Assembly (NCBI RefSeq): GCF_037198285.1
Contig: NZ_CP147243.1
Location: 2,596,422-2,660,421, forward strand
DNA length: 64,000 nt
Direction: 5' to 3'
Source of the DNA: Haladaptatus sp. DJG-WS-42
GTDB taxonomy: Archaea; Halobacteriota; Halobacteria; Halobacteriales; Halococcaceae
Shown here: positions 15,654 through 23,895 of the stretch, in pieces
Layout of the letters: every line of letters starts with the position of its first letter
How positions within the stretch are numbered: the stretch's first letter is position 1
Translations under genes and position numbers: made by a program
The notes under the pieces: generated by a model
Databases searched by the model: none
What the model saw: the letters and a program-made list of their open reading frames with translations, nothing else
What the model was told of the DNA's origin: nothing

Positions 15654-15848
15654 ATGAAGGAATCGCTGATGGACATTCTTTGCTGTCCGATGGACAAGAG
15701 CGACCTCGAACTGGAGGTCGACGAGCGCGACGACGAAGAAATCCTCTCTGGAACCCTTGTCTGCACCGAGTGTGGCGAGACGTTCCCAATCGAGGACGGC
15801 ATCCCGAACCTCCTCCCGCCGGACATGCGGGAGGACATTGCGGCCTGA
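15654..15848 (+). CDS. Trm112-like zinc-binding protein
   Basis: A 64-residue protein of the Trm112/DUF343 type. It has a zinc-ribbon-like arrangement with CCPMDKSDLEL near residues 10-20 and CTECGETFPIEDGIPNLLPPDM near 37-58. In archaea and eukaryotes Trm112 activates several class I methyltransferases of rRNA, tRNA and release factor by forming heterodimers, so this is likely a methyltransferase partner subunit. The start MKES is the first Met giving a normal family length. A CTTTTTC run right after the stop (15850-15857) may terminate transcription. Confidence 0.85.
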   Translation: MKESLMDILCCPMDKSDLELEVDERDDEEILSGTLVCTECGETFPIEDGIPNLLPPDMREDIAA

Positions 15849-15849
15849 A

Positions 15850-15857
15850 CCTTTTTC
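15850..15857 (+). terminator. T-rich terminator candidate after the Trm112-like gene
   Basis: A short T-run (CTTTTTC) follows the stop codon by a few nt, resembling archaeal oligo-T termination signals that need no hairpin. Confidence 0.3.
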
Positions 15858-15881
15858 TACTGTCCCGTTGACTTCAGTGAC

Positions 15882-16448
15882 GTGTCCGATACGCTTCCCG
15901 TGCACGTCAACCGCGGCCGACTCCACGCACTTGAGACACCGGACTCTTTTGAGACGGGCGGGACGTTCACCGTCAATCTCGTCAATCACGGCGAGCCGGT
16001 GCACGTCCACCTGCACTTAGACGACGCGCTCTCGGAAGTCGCCACCCTCGAAGCGGGGAACCACCACGTCAAATCCGAATCCACCCGGCCGGTTCGTATC
16101 TCCGTTTTCGACGGCAAGCGCCCCGTTCGCGGGAAACTCAAAGTCGTCTCCGCCTACGGTGCAGAGACGAAGTTCATCGACGTGAAAATCGCTGAGCCGA
16201 CGGTCGAAAAACAACCGGTCGAGGTCGATGAATCGCTCGGGAAACCGGTTCCGAACCCGGAGTCATCCGGCGGGCTGTTCGAGGGCTCCACGTTTGAGTC
16301 GAAAGACCTGCCCGTGTTGATACTCGGGGTCGCCGCGCTCGTCCTCGCGCTCGTCGCGCTGCTCACCGCAAACAGCACGGTCTTCTTGTTTGGCGTGCTC
16401 GCGGTGCTCGCGGGCGTCCTCGTCGCGGTTTATTTCATTCTCTCGTGA
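15882..16448 (+). CDS. DUF7524-like protein with C-terminal membrane hairpin
   Basis: A 188-residue protein starting at GTG (MSDTLPVHVNRG). The first 120 residues look like a beta-sandwich (FTVNLVNHGEPVHVHLHL, LEAGNHHVKSE, VRGKLKVVSAYG). A polar linker and two hydrophobic helices follow (about 140-160 and 166-187), ending at the membrane. It resembles the conserved haloarchaeal DUF7524 family; function unknown. Topology suggests the sandwich domain faces one side of the membrane, anchored by a C-terminal hairpin. It begins 33 nt after the Trm112-like gene, possibly on the same message. Confidence 0.75.
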   Translation: MSDTLPVHVNRGRLHALETPDSFETGGTFTVNLVNHGEPVHVHLHLDDALSEVATLEAGNHHVKSESTRPVRISVFDGKRPVRGKLKVVSAYGAETKFIDVKIAEPTVEKQPVEVDESLGKPVPNPESSGGLFEGSTFESKDLPVLILGVAALVLALVALLTANSTVFLFGVLAVLAGVLVAVYFILS

Positions 16449-16500
16449 CGCTCACGATATTTGAAGTATATAAACCGTCCTACACCCGTCTGACTGAAAT

Positions 16501-16508
16501 TTATAATC
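16501..16508 (+). promoter_or_regulatory. TATA box of the small membrane protein gene
   Basis: TTATAATC is centred 27 nt upstream of the ATG at 16531. A second, stronger-looking TATATAAA lies at 16467-16474 and could drive a longer transcript. Confidence 0.6.
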
Positions 16509-16530
16509 TCTGCTGAATTAGAAGGTCGTC

Positions 16531-16737
16531 ATGTTTGGTGCGTGGCGCATTCCGCTCGGAGACCGAGTGAAGTCGAAAGCGGTGTTAGCGTGGCTGTACC
16601 TGTTTGCCTGCCTCGTTGGCCTGCTCATCGTCGATAGCCGAACAACTGTTACCGGAGTTACGTTCATGCCACTCATTCTGGCGGTCGCCGTGACGCTTGC
16701 GTTGCCGTTCTGGCCGCTGTTCCGGAAACTTCGCTAG
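16531..16737 (+). CDS. small two-helix membrane protein
   Basis: A 68-residue protein with two hydrophobic helices, about residues 18-36 (VLAWLYLFACLVGLLIV) and 44-60 (FMPLILAVAVTLALPFW), and a short basic tail. The start is 27 nt after a TTATAATC box. I do not recognise the family. It converges on the DR2241-type gene, the two stop codons overlapping by a few bases around CTAG. Confidence 0.6.
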   Translation: MFGAWRIPLGDRVKSKAVLAWLYLFACLVGLLIVDSRTTVTGVTFMPLILAVAVTLALPFWPLFRKLR

Positions 16738-17780
16738 CGCTCGAATCGCCCGTCGGTCAGTCGCTTTGCCCGCAGGTAGCGCGCCCGATACCGGTTTGCA
16801 CCATCGTACACGTCGGCTTCTCGAATCTCAGCTACGCGCCCCTCCGAAACCGCCTCCACCAGTTCTCCTAACTGCTCGAACTCGCTCTCGGTCAGCGTCA
16901 ACTCGTAGGTTTGCTCCGATTCCTGTTCGAGTTTCGTCCACTTTCGCGCCGCGGCGACGACGAGCGAACACGGTTCTCGACACGGGAACTCACCCTCACC
17001 ACGCGGTACCGAGAGGGGCGTCTCTGCATCTTCGTCCCACTCGCGGCGTTTCAGGCACTGGGAATCGACACAGCACGCTTCGGCCACCCACTCGACCGCC
17101 TCCACCGGAAGCTCGTCGATGATGTCGTAGATTCCGGTCTGGCGTTCTGCGGTCTCGCGGAAGTGCGTCACATCAAGTTCGCTTTCCCGCTCTCGATACC
17201 AGTTTGCGACCGTCGCTGGGTAGAAAAAGTCCACCGTCCGCAGCAGGTCGCGCCCAGAGAGCGAGACGAACTCCCACCCACCGGCGAGCGTCGGCGCGGT
17301 CTTGAGCGGTCGATACCGACCATCCGCGTCGCGTTTCGCGATATCGCGGGCGTCGAGTGGGTCGGTGTAGCTGGCTAACGTTTCAGCATTCACGCCTGCA
17401 TCTGTGACGTGGCACACGCGATACGTCCGCTCGCCCGTCTCAGTAATTGCCGCGGTGATGTGAAGTTCGCCCCACTCCGTAGAGAGACCGTCGCTGAGCG
17501 TTTCATAGCGGGTCGCCACGCTCGTCCCGTCTGCACCTTCCAGATCGCGCAAAAACGCGCGGCGTGCCGGGTCGTCGAGGCTTTGCCAGTAGTCCCAGTT
17601 CGACACGAGCCACGGGTGGTCTGCAGCGACGGCGTCGAACGCTTCCTTGCTCAGGCCCTCGTGGCGCGTCGCGGGCGTTTCGAACGTGTAGCCGTTCTCG
17701 TTCTGTGAGACAACGAGACCGTCACACGAGACGCCGTCTGCGGCGGCTTCTCTGAGCGCGGCGCGGTGGGGTTCCGTCAT
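16734..17780 (-). CDS. DR2241 family iron-sulfur protein
   Basis: A 348-residue protein matching the DR2241 family, often found beside CbiX-type chelatases. The N-terminal part is a stabilising domain (residues 1-60, ending WLVSNWDYWQSL). A middle domain follows, and then a cysteine cluster, EACCVDSQCLKRREW (near 240) and FPCREPCSLVVAAARKW (near 270), that fits a [4Fe-4S] site. It overlaps the upstream cbiX gene as ATGA, so the two are co-translated. The likely role is assistance in metal chelation or sirohydrochlorin handling; this rests on gene context and has not been shown to my knowledge. Confidence 0.82.
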   Translation of the reverse strand: MTEPHRAALREAAADGVSCDGLVVSQNENGYTFETPATRHEGLSKEAFDAVAADHPWLVSNWDYWQSLDDPARRAFLRDLEGADGTSVATRYETLSDGLSTEWGELHITAAITETGERTYRVCHVTDAGVNAETLASYTDPLDARDIAKRDADGRYRPLKTAPTLAGGWEFVSLSGRDLLRTVDFFYPATVANWYRERESELDVTHFRETAERQTGIYDIIDELPVEAVEWVAEACCVDSQCLKRREWDEDAETPLSVPRGEGEFPCREPCSLVVAAARKWTKLEQESEQTYELTLTESEFEQLGELVEAVSEGRVAEIREADVYDGANRYRARYLRAKRLTDGRFER

Positions 17781-18649
17781 TGCCCACCTCCCACGGCGCG
17801 GGTTGCTTCACGCACTGTTTCAACGGCGTCGCCAACGGGCGCGCCCGCATCAGCGGCGCGTTCGAGAATCACGTCTGCCATCAGGCGCTCGGTACCGACC
17901 GCCCCCGAGTACCAGATGCGGTGGCCATCGACCGTTGCGGGAACGTCGTATCCCGTGCGGTAGTCGTCGGTGAGGCCCATGTCCTCGGGGATGTCCTCTT
18001 GGGTGTGGAAGCCATCCGCGATGAACAGCGGGACGACGACGATATCCTCCGACTCGAAGAAGTCGGTCACGTCGTCAACCTCTGGTTCCTCATCCATGAA
18101 CAGCGCCTCGACCTCCGTGAATCGCCCGGAGTCGCGGATGCGGTCTGCGTGGTAGTGAATCGCCTTCGCGGAGTTCGCGTTGCGTTCGGTGCCGTGGCCG
18201 ACGACGGCGAGACCGAAGTCCGGCCCGACCTCGGGGTCGCCCGTCACCGACTCTGCTCGACGAATTATCACGTCGGTCATCGACTCGTGGGTACCAACCG
18301 GTCCGCAGTAGTGCACTGTCTTTCCGGTGTCTTCACTCGTGAGCGTGACGTGGGTCGCGCTCAACCCGTCAGAGTCCCAGTCGGCCACGTCCCAGCCAGC
18401 AAGGCGCAGTTCCCGGGGAATCACCTGTTCGGTGAAGTAGCCCTCGCTGATGAACAGTGGAACGACGTACACCTCGTCACTTTCGAGCGTGCGAATGACC
18501 TCTCTGAACGACGGCTCTTCTTTCCAGAACGCCTCGCGCACCTCGTCGAACACGCCCGCGGCTCGAATCGTGTCCGCGTGGGCGAACGTCGGGGTGCTCG
18601 ACTCCGCGTTCAGATGCGAACCGTGGGCGGCAATCACGAGCGCCTTCAT
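17777..18649 (-). CDS. cbiX: CbiX/SirB-type sirohydrochlorin chelatase, tandem domains
   Basis: A 290-residue protein made of two CbiX/SirB repeats. Each has a His-containing motif at its start (VIAAHGSHLNAES at residue 4, VVGHGTERNANS near 153) and a matching VVPLFISEGYFTEQ or VVPLFIADGFHTQED block. Class II chelatases insert Co2+ or Fe2+ into sirohydrochlorin for cobalamin, siroheme or related tetrapyrroles. Fused two-repeat forms function as a pseudo-dimer. The ATG at MKALVIAAHG is chosen because the frame upstream is not protein-like. It is coupled to the DR2241 gene; no other tetrapyrrole gene is in the window. Confidence 0.88.
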   Translation of the reverse strand: MKALVIAAHGSHLNAESSTPTFAHADTIRAAGVFDEVREAFWKEEPSFREVIRTLESDEVYVVPLFISEGYFTEQVIPRELRLAGWDVADWDSDGLSATHVTLTSEDTGKTVHYCGPVGTHESMTDVIIRRAESVTGDPEVGPDFGLAVVGHGTERNANSAKAIHYHADRIRDSGRFTEVEALFMDEEPEVDDVTDFFESEDIVVVPLFIADGFHTQEDIPEDMGLTDDYRTGYDVPATVDGHRIWYSGAVGTERLMADVILERAADAGAPVGDAVETVREATRAVGGGQ

Positions 18650-18749
18650 TAATAACATCTCTTGGGAGAGGTCGGCCTTAGCGGCTTCGCCCGCGGAAAC
18701 CCACACATGCAGGGGGAAATCGTTTGGTCGTTGCTTTCCTCTTTTCACC

Positions 18750-19823
18750 ATGAAACTGCTTGACGTCACCCTCCGAGAGGGAGAGCAACGACCGGGGCGG
18801 CGTTTTTCGGTCGATGAAAAGGTCGCCGCCGCCCGCCACCTTGACGCGCTCGGCGTGGACTACATCCAACTCGGGTTTCCCGTCGCAGACGACCGCACGA
18901 AGCGCGTCGCAGCCAGGTACGACGGCACCGCCAAAACAACGGGTATCGCCCGCGCCATCGAAGGCGACATCGAAGCCACCGTCGACGCGGGCGTGGACGT
19001 TATCGACCTCTTCGCGCCGACGAGCGACGCCCAGCGCGAGTTTATGCTCGGTGACTCCCGCGACGACCTGCTTACGTCCATTCAGAAGGCGCTCGACGTT
19101 GCCCACGACACCGGCCTCGAAGTCCACTTCACCGCGATGGACGGGTTTCGCACGGACCTCGACTTTCTCACAGAAGTCGTCGAAGCCGTCGATGCGGAGT
19201 ACGTCACCATCGCAGACACCGTCGGCAGTCGGACACCGAGAGGCGTCGAAGAAACGCTCACCGCCCTCGATACCGACCTCACGCGCGTCGGCGTCCACTT
19301 CCACGACGACATCGGCGTCGCCACCGCAAACGCGCTCGCTGCTGCTGACATGGGCGTTGGCCGCGTAGACGTGTCGGTCGCAGGCATCGGCGAGCGTGCC
19401 GGAAACGTCCCGACAGAGGAGTTCGTCGTCGCCGGATTGCTCGGCGAAGAGGCCGTCGAGTCGAACATCGACACCACGAATCTGCTCACCCACGCTCACG
19501 CCGTTCTCGACGCGCTTGGCGAGGACGTGGCCGACTGGAAACCCCTCCTAGGCGACCAAGTGTTCTCCCACGAATCGGGATTACATACCGCCGCGATGTT
19601 GGACGACCCGGCGCTGTTCGAGCCGTTCGACCCCGCAGCGTTTGGCGGGACCCGTCGCCTGCTGTTCGGCCCTGATACGGGACGCGGCGCAGCGCGACGA
19701 CTCCTCACTCGTGCGGACGTCGAACCGACCGACAAGCGGGTGGCCGCGCTGCTTTCTGCACTTGGTGAAAGAGAAGAAGTGGAACTGGACGACGCGCTCT
19801 CGCTCGCCCGCGCGGTCAGATAG
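18750..19823 (+). CDS. LeuA-family acyltransferase (isopropylmalate/citramalate synthase-like)
   Basis: A 357-residue DRE-TIM metallolyase, starting MKLLDVTLREGEQRPGRRF, which carries the RxxxQ catalytic pattern. The metal-binding HFHDDIGVATANALAA is near 190 and the GIGERAGNVPTEE block near 212. The downstream HESGLHTAAM block is near 275. The C-terminal regulatory (LeuA dimer) domain of full isopropylmalate synthases (about 500 residues) is missing, so feedback control by leucine is not expected here. Acceptor could be 2-oxoisovalerate, pyruvate or 2-oxoglutarate; the sequence alone does not tell. It overlaps the convergent CoA-transferase gene by 8 bp. Confidence 0.82.
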   Translation: MKLLDVTLREGEQRPGRRFSVDEKVAAARHLDALGVDYIQLGFPVADDRTKRVAARYDGTAKTTGIARAIEGDIEATVDAGVDVIDLFAPTSDAQREFMLGDSRDDLLTSIQKALDVAHDTGLEVHFTAMDGFRTDLDFLTEVVEAVDAEYVTIADTVGSRTPRGVEETLTALDTDLTRVGVHFHDDIGVATANALAAADMGVGRVDVSVAGIGERAGNVPTEEFVVAGLLGEEAVESNIDTTNLLTHAHAVLDALGEDVADWKPLLGDQVFSHESGLHTAAMLDDPALFEPFDPAAFGGTRRLLFGPDTGRGAARRLLTRADVEPTDKRVAALLSALGEREEVELDDALSLARAVR

Positions 19824-20997
19824 CGCCCTGTTCTCTGAGCGCTTCGATTTCTGTACTCGAATAGCCGAGGCTGGCGAGAATCGAGCCGGTGTCCTCGCCG
19901 AGCGTCGGCGGATCGTCCGAGTCAATCGGCGAGAACGCAGACGAGCGGATGGGAGAGCGCGGCACGTTCACGCTGTCGCCGTCGCCCTCCGCGACGTGAA
20001 TCGACGTGAGCGCGTCCGTGGCCGCGAGGTGTGGGTCGTTACAGACCTCACGGATGTTGTTCACGGGCGCGACGGGGACGCCCGCCTCGTGGAGTTTGTC
20101 CACAATCGCTGCCCGGTCGAACTGTCGAAGTTCGACGGCGAGCAAGTCGGTGAGCACCTCGACGTTCTCGCGGCGGTCTGCGAGCGTCTCGAAGCGGCTG
20201 TCTTCGTGGAGCGAGAGGTCGAGCGCGCTGCAAAATGCACGCCACTGGTGTTCGCCAGATGGCCCGACAAACACCCACTTCTCGTCTGCGGTCTGGAACA
20301 CGTCGTAGGGTGCCCAGTTCGGATGGCCCGCGCCGAGGGGTTCCGGCACGTCGTCGTAGGCTTGGGTGAACGAGAGCCAGTAGCCCATGAGCGCGACGGT
20401 GCTCTCGAACAGCGGCGCGGACACCTTCTGTCCCTCGCCGGTCTCTTCGCGTTGGCGGAGCGCAGCGAGGATGCCAATTGCGCCGTAAAGCGAGGCGGCC
20501 ATGTCCGCGACGCTCGTCCCCGACCGGACGGGTGGTTCGCCGGGATGGCCGGTCACGCTCATCAGCCCCGAGAGTGCCTCTGCGACCGGGTCGAGGGCGG
20601 GATGTTCCTCATAGGGGCCTTCGTTGAACCCCTTTATCGAACAGTAGACGAGTTTTGGGTATTGTTCTCTCAGCGAGTCGTAGCCGACGCCGAGGCGTTC
20701 TGCTGTGCCCGGCTTGAAGTTCTCGACGACCACGTCCGCATCCGCGAGCAGTTGGTGGAAGATGTCGAGCCCGTCGTCGGTTTTCAAGTCGAGCGTGATG
20801 CTCTCTTTGTCCCGATTGACGTAGTTGAACGAGCTGTTGCCAAGCGGCGACGAATCGCGCACGAGGTCGCCGCCCTTTGGGTGTTCGACCTTGATGACGC
20901 GCGCGCCCATGTCTGCGAGCAACAGCGAACAGAACGGCCCGGCGATGATGTGCCCGAGTTCGAGCACGGTCACGTCTGAGAGAGGTCTGTCACTCAT
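19816..20997 (-). CDS. class III CoA-transferase (CaiB/BaiF family)
   Basis: A 393-residue family III CoA-transferase, which moves CoA between carboxylic acids through an aspartyl-CoA intermediate. Seen motifs: LELGHIIAGPFCSLLLADMGARVIKVE type start (residues 11-37), LKPGTAERLG near 98, YCSIKGFNEGPYEEHPALDPVAEA (near 122-144), and the Asp-bearing GTSVADMAASLYGAIGILAAL near 165. The start overlaps the stop of the ABC ATPase gene as ATGA, making it the last gene of the transporter operon. The substrate is unknown; the coupling suggests it activates the imported compound as a CoA ester. Confidence 0.9.
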   Translation of the reverse strand: MSDRPLSDVTVLELGHIIAGPFCSLLLADMGARVIKVEHPKGGDLVRDSSPLGNSSFNYVNRDKESITLDLKTDDGLDIFHQLLADADVVVENFKPGTAERLGVGYDSLREQYPKLVYCSIKGFNEGPYEEHPALDPVAEALSGLMSVTGHPGEPPVRSGTSVADMAASLYGAIGILAALRQREETGEGQKVSAPLFESTVALMGYWLSFTQAYDDVPEPLGAGHPNWAPYDVFQTADEKWVFVGPSGEHQWRAFCSALDLSLHEDSRFETLADRRENVEVLTDLLAVELRQFDRAAIVDKLHEAGVPVAPVNNIREVCNDPHLAATDALTSIHVAEGDGDSVNVPRSPIRSSAFSPIDSDDPPTLGEDTGSILASLGYSSTEIEALREQGAI

Positions 20998-22118
20998 GGA
21001 AGCTGGGTTTGGTTCGCCGCGAGGTCGTCACCGAAGCAAATCGTCTCGCCGTTCTCCCCGAAGATGTAGCAGTCCTCGCGGTCGAACCCGACGGTGAGTT
21101 CGTCACCCGGTTGTGCGTCATCGACTTCGGCAGAGACCACGTCTACGCGAGTGCCGTCTGCGGTTTTGCCGTGTACCACCGATTCCGTACCGAGCGGTTC
21201 GACGACCTCTGCGGTCACCGTGAATCGAATGTCGCCGCCGGACGGTCGGAGATATTGTGGCCGGACGCCGAGCGTCACCGTCTCGCCGACGTGTCCATCG
21301 AGGTGGGAGCCAACGGGCAACCGAATGCCGTGGCCTTCGATGGTTGGGGTGCCGTCTGCGTCCGTGACCGAACACCGGAGCAGGTTGGTCGAGGGCGTGC
21401 CGATGAAGCCCGCCACGTACTCTGACTGTGGCCGGTGGAACAGCGTCCGTGGCGGGTCGAACTGCGCGACGTGGCCCTCACGCAAGAGCACCACGCGGTC
21501 TGACATGGTCATCGCCTCCGTCTGGTCGTGGGTGACGTAGACGATGGTGGTGTCCAACTCCTGGTGGAGGCGCTGAATTTCGACGCGCAACTCGGATTTG
21601 AGCTTCGCGTCTAAGTCGCTCATCGGCTCGTCGAGCAGGAGCACCTCCGGGTCTTGGACGAACGCGCCGCCGAGGGCGACGCGCTGTTGTTGTCCGCCCG
21701 AGAGTTCCGCGGGCATCTTTTCGAGTTGCTCTTCGATTTGGAGCACGCGGGCGGCCTCCTCGATTTTCTCGTCTCGTTCGGCTTTCGGGACGCCGTGAAT
21801 CTTGAGGCCGTACCCGATGTTCTCGCGGACGCTCATGTGGGGGTAGAGCGCGATGGATTGGAACACCATCGAGACGTTCCGCTTCTGGGGCGGGAGGTCG
21901 GTCACGTCGTCGTCACCGAAGTGAATCCGCCCTGAGGTGGGCGTCTCGAGCCCGGCGAGCATTCGCAGCGTGGTGGTTTTCCCACACCCAGAGGGGCCAA
22001 CGAGTGTCGTGAAGGAACCGGCGGGAATCTCCAGTGAAACGTCGTCTACTGCGACGTGCGTCTGGCCGAGTGTTGTGAACTCTTTGCGAACCGTGTCGAG
22101 TCGAATGGATTGTGCCAT
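20994..22118 (-). CDS. ABC transporter ATPase, MalK/UgpC type
   Basis: A 374-residue ATP-binding subunit with Walker A GPSGCGKTT (about residues 38-46), the signature LSGGQQQRVALGGA (about 137) and Walker B VLLLDEPMSDLDAKL (about 158-172). The switch His lies in YVTHDQTEAM. A C-terminal OB-type regulatory domain (residues 240-374) is typical of the CUT1 carbohydrate importers MalK and UgpC. The start MAQSIRLD is chosen because it lies 2 nt after the upstream permease stop; the longer frame is permease coding sequence. The CoA-transferase gene overlaps its stop. Confidence 0.93.
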   Translation of the reverse strand: MAQSIRLDTVRKEFTTLGQTHVAVDDVSLEIPAGSFTTLVGPSGCGKTTTLRMLAGLETPTSGRIHFGDDDVTDLPPQKRNVSMVFQSIALYPHMSVRENIGYGLKIHGVPKAERDEKIEEAARVLQIEEQLEKMPAELSGGQQQRVALGGAFVQDPEVLLLDEPMSDLDAKLKSELRVEIQRLHQELDTTIVYVTHDQTEAMTMSDRVVLLREGHVAQFDPPRTLFHRPQSEYVAGFIGTPSTNLLRCSVTDADGTPTIEGHGIRLPVGSHLDGHVGETVTLGVRPQYLRPSGGDIRFTVTAEVVEPLGTESVVHGKTADGTRVDVVSAEVDDAQPGDELTVGFDREDCYIFGENGETICFGDDLAANQTQLP

Positions 22119-22120
22119 AG

Positions 22121-22984
22121 TTATTCGAGCCCTCCGACGCTGAACCCCTGCAGCAGGTATCGCTGGAGGAACAGCGCGATGAGGAATGGGGGGATGGAGA
22201 TGAGCAGCGAGACGGCCATCGTCTCGCCCCATCCGATGGTGACGCGGTCTAAGAACAGACTCGCGCCGACGTTGATGGTGTACATGTCGTCGTTGCTCAT
22301 GACGATACGCGCCATGGTGAAATCGTTCCACGCGACGGCGAAGGCGAAGATCGCCGCCGAGATGTAGCCCGGCCGGGCGACGGGCAGGACAACGTCCCAG
22401 ACCGTCCGGAAGCGACTCGCGCCGCGCACCCACGCCGCCTCCTCAAGCGAGAGGGGCACCGTCTGGAAGTACTGCCACATGAGCCAGATGGTGAACGGCG
22501 CGGAAATCGCGGTGAGCGCCAGCGTGAGCGCGAAGTAACTGTTCAACAGCCCGAGGCTGTAGAAAATCACGTACAGCGGGATGGCGAGCACGATGGGGCT
22601 GAACATGTAACTGAACAGCACCGCGCGTGCTGCGATGGACTTCCCGCGGAACTCGAAGCGGGTGAGGCCGTAGCCTGCGGCAATCGCGATTGCCGTCGAG
22701 AGAATCGTCGAACTCGCCGTGACGATGAGGCTGTTCGTGAAGTAGCGAACCGTCTCGGTGGTGTTCAAGAGAACGAGGAAGTTTCGCGCCGTGAAACCCT
22801 TCGGAATCAAGTTCACCTGTCCGCCCGCGAAGGTGGCCGCCGGAGACTGCAGGGCGATGACCACCATCAGGTAGACGGGCACCACGACGAACGTCGTGAT
22901 GAGCAAGGCGGTGACGTACAAGGCGATGCGCTGAAGGCGCTGTTGGGTTCGGTGGCCGAACCAACTGGAATCAGCGGTCGCCAT
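22121..22984 (-). CDS. ABC transporter permease, MalG/UgpE type
   Basis: A 287-residue inner-membrane permease with six predicted helices. The EAA loop contacting the ATPase reads EEAAWVRGASRFRTVWDVVLPVARPGY (near 195-221). Gene order and size match the second permease of CUT1 importers. It overlaps the preceding permease gene by 1 nt (TGATG) and is followed after 2 nt by the ATPase gene. Confidence 0.92.
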   Translation of the reverse strand: MATADSSWFGHRTQQRLQRIALYVTALLITTFVVVPVYLMVVIALQSPAATFAGGQVNLIPKGFTARNFLVLLNTTETVRYFTNSLIVTASSTILSTAIAIAAGYGLTRFEFRGKSIAARAVLFSYMFSPIVLAIPLYVIFYSLGLLNSYFALTLALTAISAPFTIWLMWQYFQTVPLSLEEAAWVRGASRFRTVWDVVLPVARPGYISAAIFAFAVAWNDFTMARIVMSNDDMYTINVGASLFLDRVTIGWGETMAVSLLISIPPFLIALFLQRYLLQGFSVGGLE

Positions 22985-23895
22985 CAGTGGGCCACCTCCG
23001 TTTCCGGCGCAAACGTACGGAAGTAGACCACAGCGGCCGCCGCGAGCAGGAAGAACATGATGCCTGCGAGCGCGGTCGCCTCACCGAAGTTCACCTCGTT
23101 GAACGCGATTTGGAACACGCGAATCGGGAGGGTGGTCGTCTCCTGCAGTGGCCCGCCGCGCGTGGTCAGATAGATGATGTCGAATTTATTGAACATCCAG
23201 ATGCCCCGGACGAGGAGGATGATGAGGATGGCTCCTCGGAGGTGGGGCATGGTGATGTCGCGGAACGCCTGCCACGTCGTCGCGCCCTCGACGCGCGCCC
23301 GTTCGTACAGGTCGGGGTCGATGGCCTGCAAGCGGGCGAGCAGGATGAAAAACGCGAACGACGCGAACTTCCAGACGCTCGTGATGACGACGGCGGGCAT
23401 CGCCCACGTCAGCGTCGAGAAGAAGGCGATTGGCTCTGCGATGAGACCGGCGTTTTCGAGCACCTGATTGAGGACGCCGATGTTCGGGTCTAAGATGAAT
23501 TTCCACATGAAGATGACCACGAGCGTCGGCAACAGATACGGGAAAATCATCAGCGTCCGTAGGGCCGCCCCACCGCGAATCTTCTGGTTCACGACGAGTG
23601 CAAGCCCAAGGCCGAGCACGAGGCTGAGCCCTGTCGTCGCAATGGCGTAGACGACGCTGTTCCAGAGAAAGCCCCAGAACGTTGGCTCTGTGAGGAGTGA
23701 GACGTAGTTGCCGAGCCCGACGAACACCGGATTTCGCACCGGCTCTTGAAACAGACTCATTCCGAGGGCGTACGCTATCGGGACGACCCAGACGACGATG
23801 AAAAACGCCACCAACGGGACGAACGACACGAGCAAGAGCCACGTGCTCCCGTCTAAGTCGGGGGTTCGAAGGCGGTTTTTCAGGCTGACGCTCAT
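22984..23895 (-). CDS. ABC transporter permease, MalF/UgpA type
   Basis: A 303-residue permease with six predicted helices, the first at about 19-39. The EAA loop reads YERARVEGATTWQAFRDITMPHLRG (near 197-221). It pairs with the MalG/UgpE-type permease to form the membrane channel of a CUT1-type importer. The gene starts in an ATGA overlap with the end of the binding-protein gene and ends in a 1-nt overlap with the next permease gene. Confidence 0.92.
   Translation of the reverse strand: MSVSLKNRLRTPDLDGSTWLLLVSFVPLVAFFIVVWVVPIAYALGMSLFQEPVRNPVFVGLGNYVSLLTEPTFWGFLWNSVVYAIATTGLSLVLGLGLALVVNQKIRGGAALRTLMIFPYLLPTLVVIFMWKFILDPNIGVLNQVLENAGLIAEPIAFFSTLTWAMPAVVITSVWKFASFAFFILLARLQAIDPDLYERARVEGATTWQAFRDITMPHLRGAILIILLVRGIWMFNKFDIIYLTTRGGPLQETTTLPIRVFQIAFNEVNFGEATALAGIMFFLLAAAAVVYFRTFAPETEVAH

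Noticed and set aside
22119-22433. N-terminal extension of the ABC ATPase
   Set aside because: It overlaps the upstream permease gene and is Arg/His-rich; the ATPase motif spacing fits the start at 22118.
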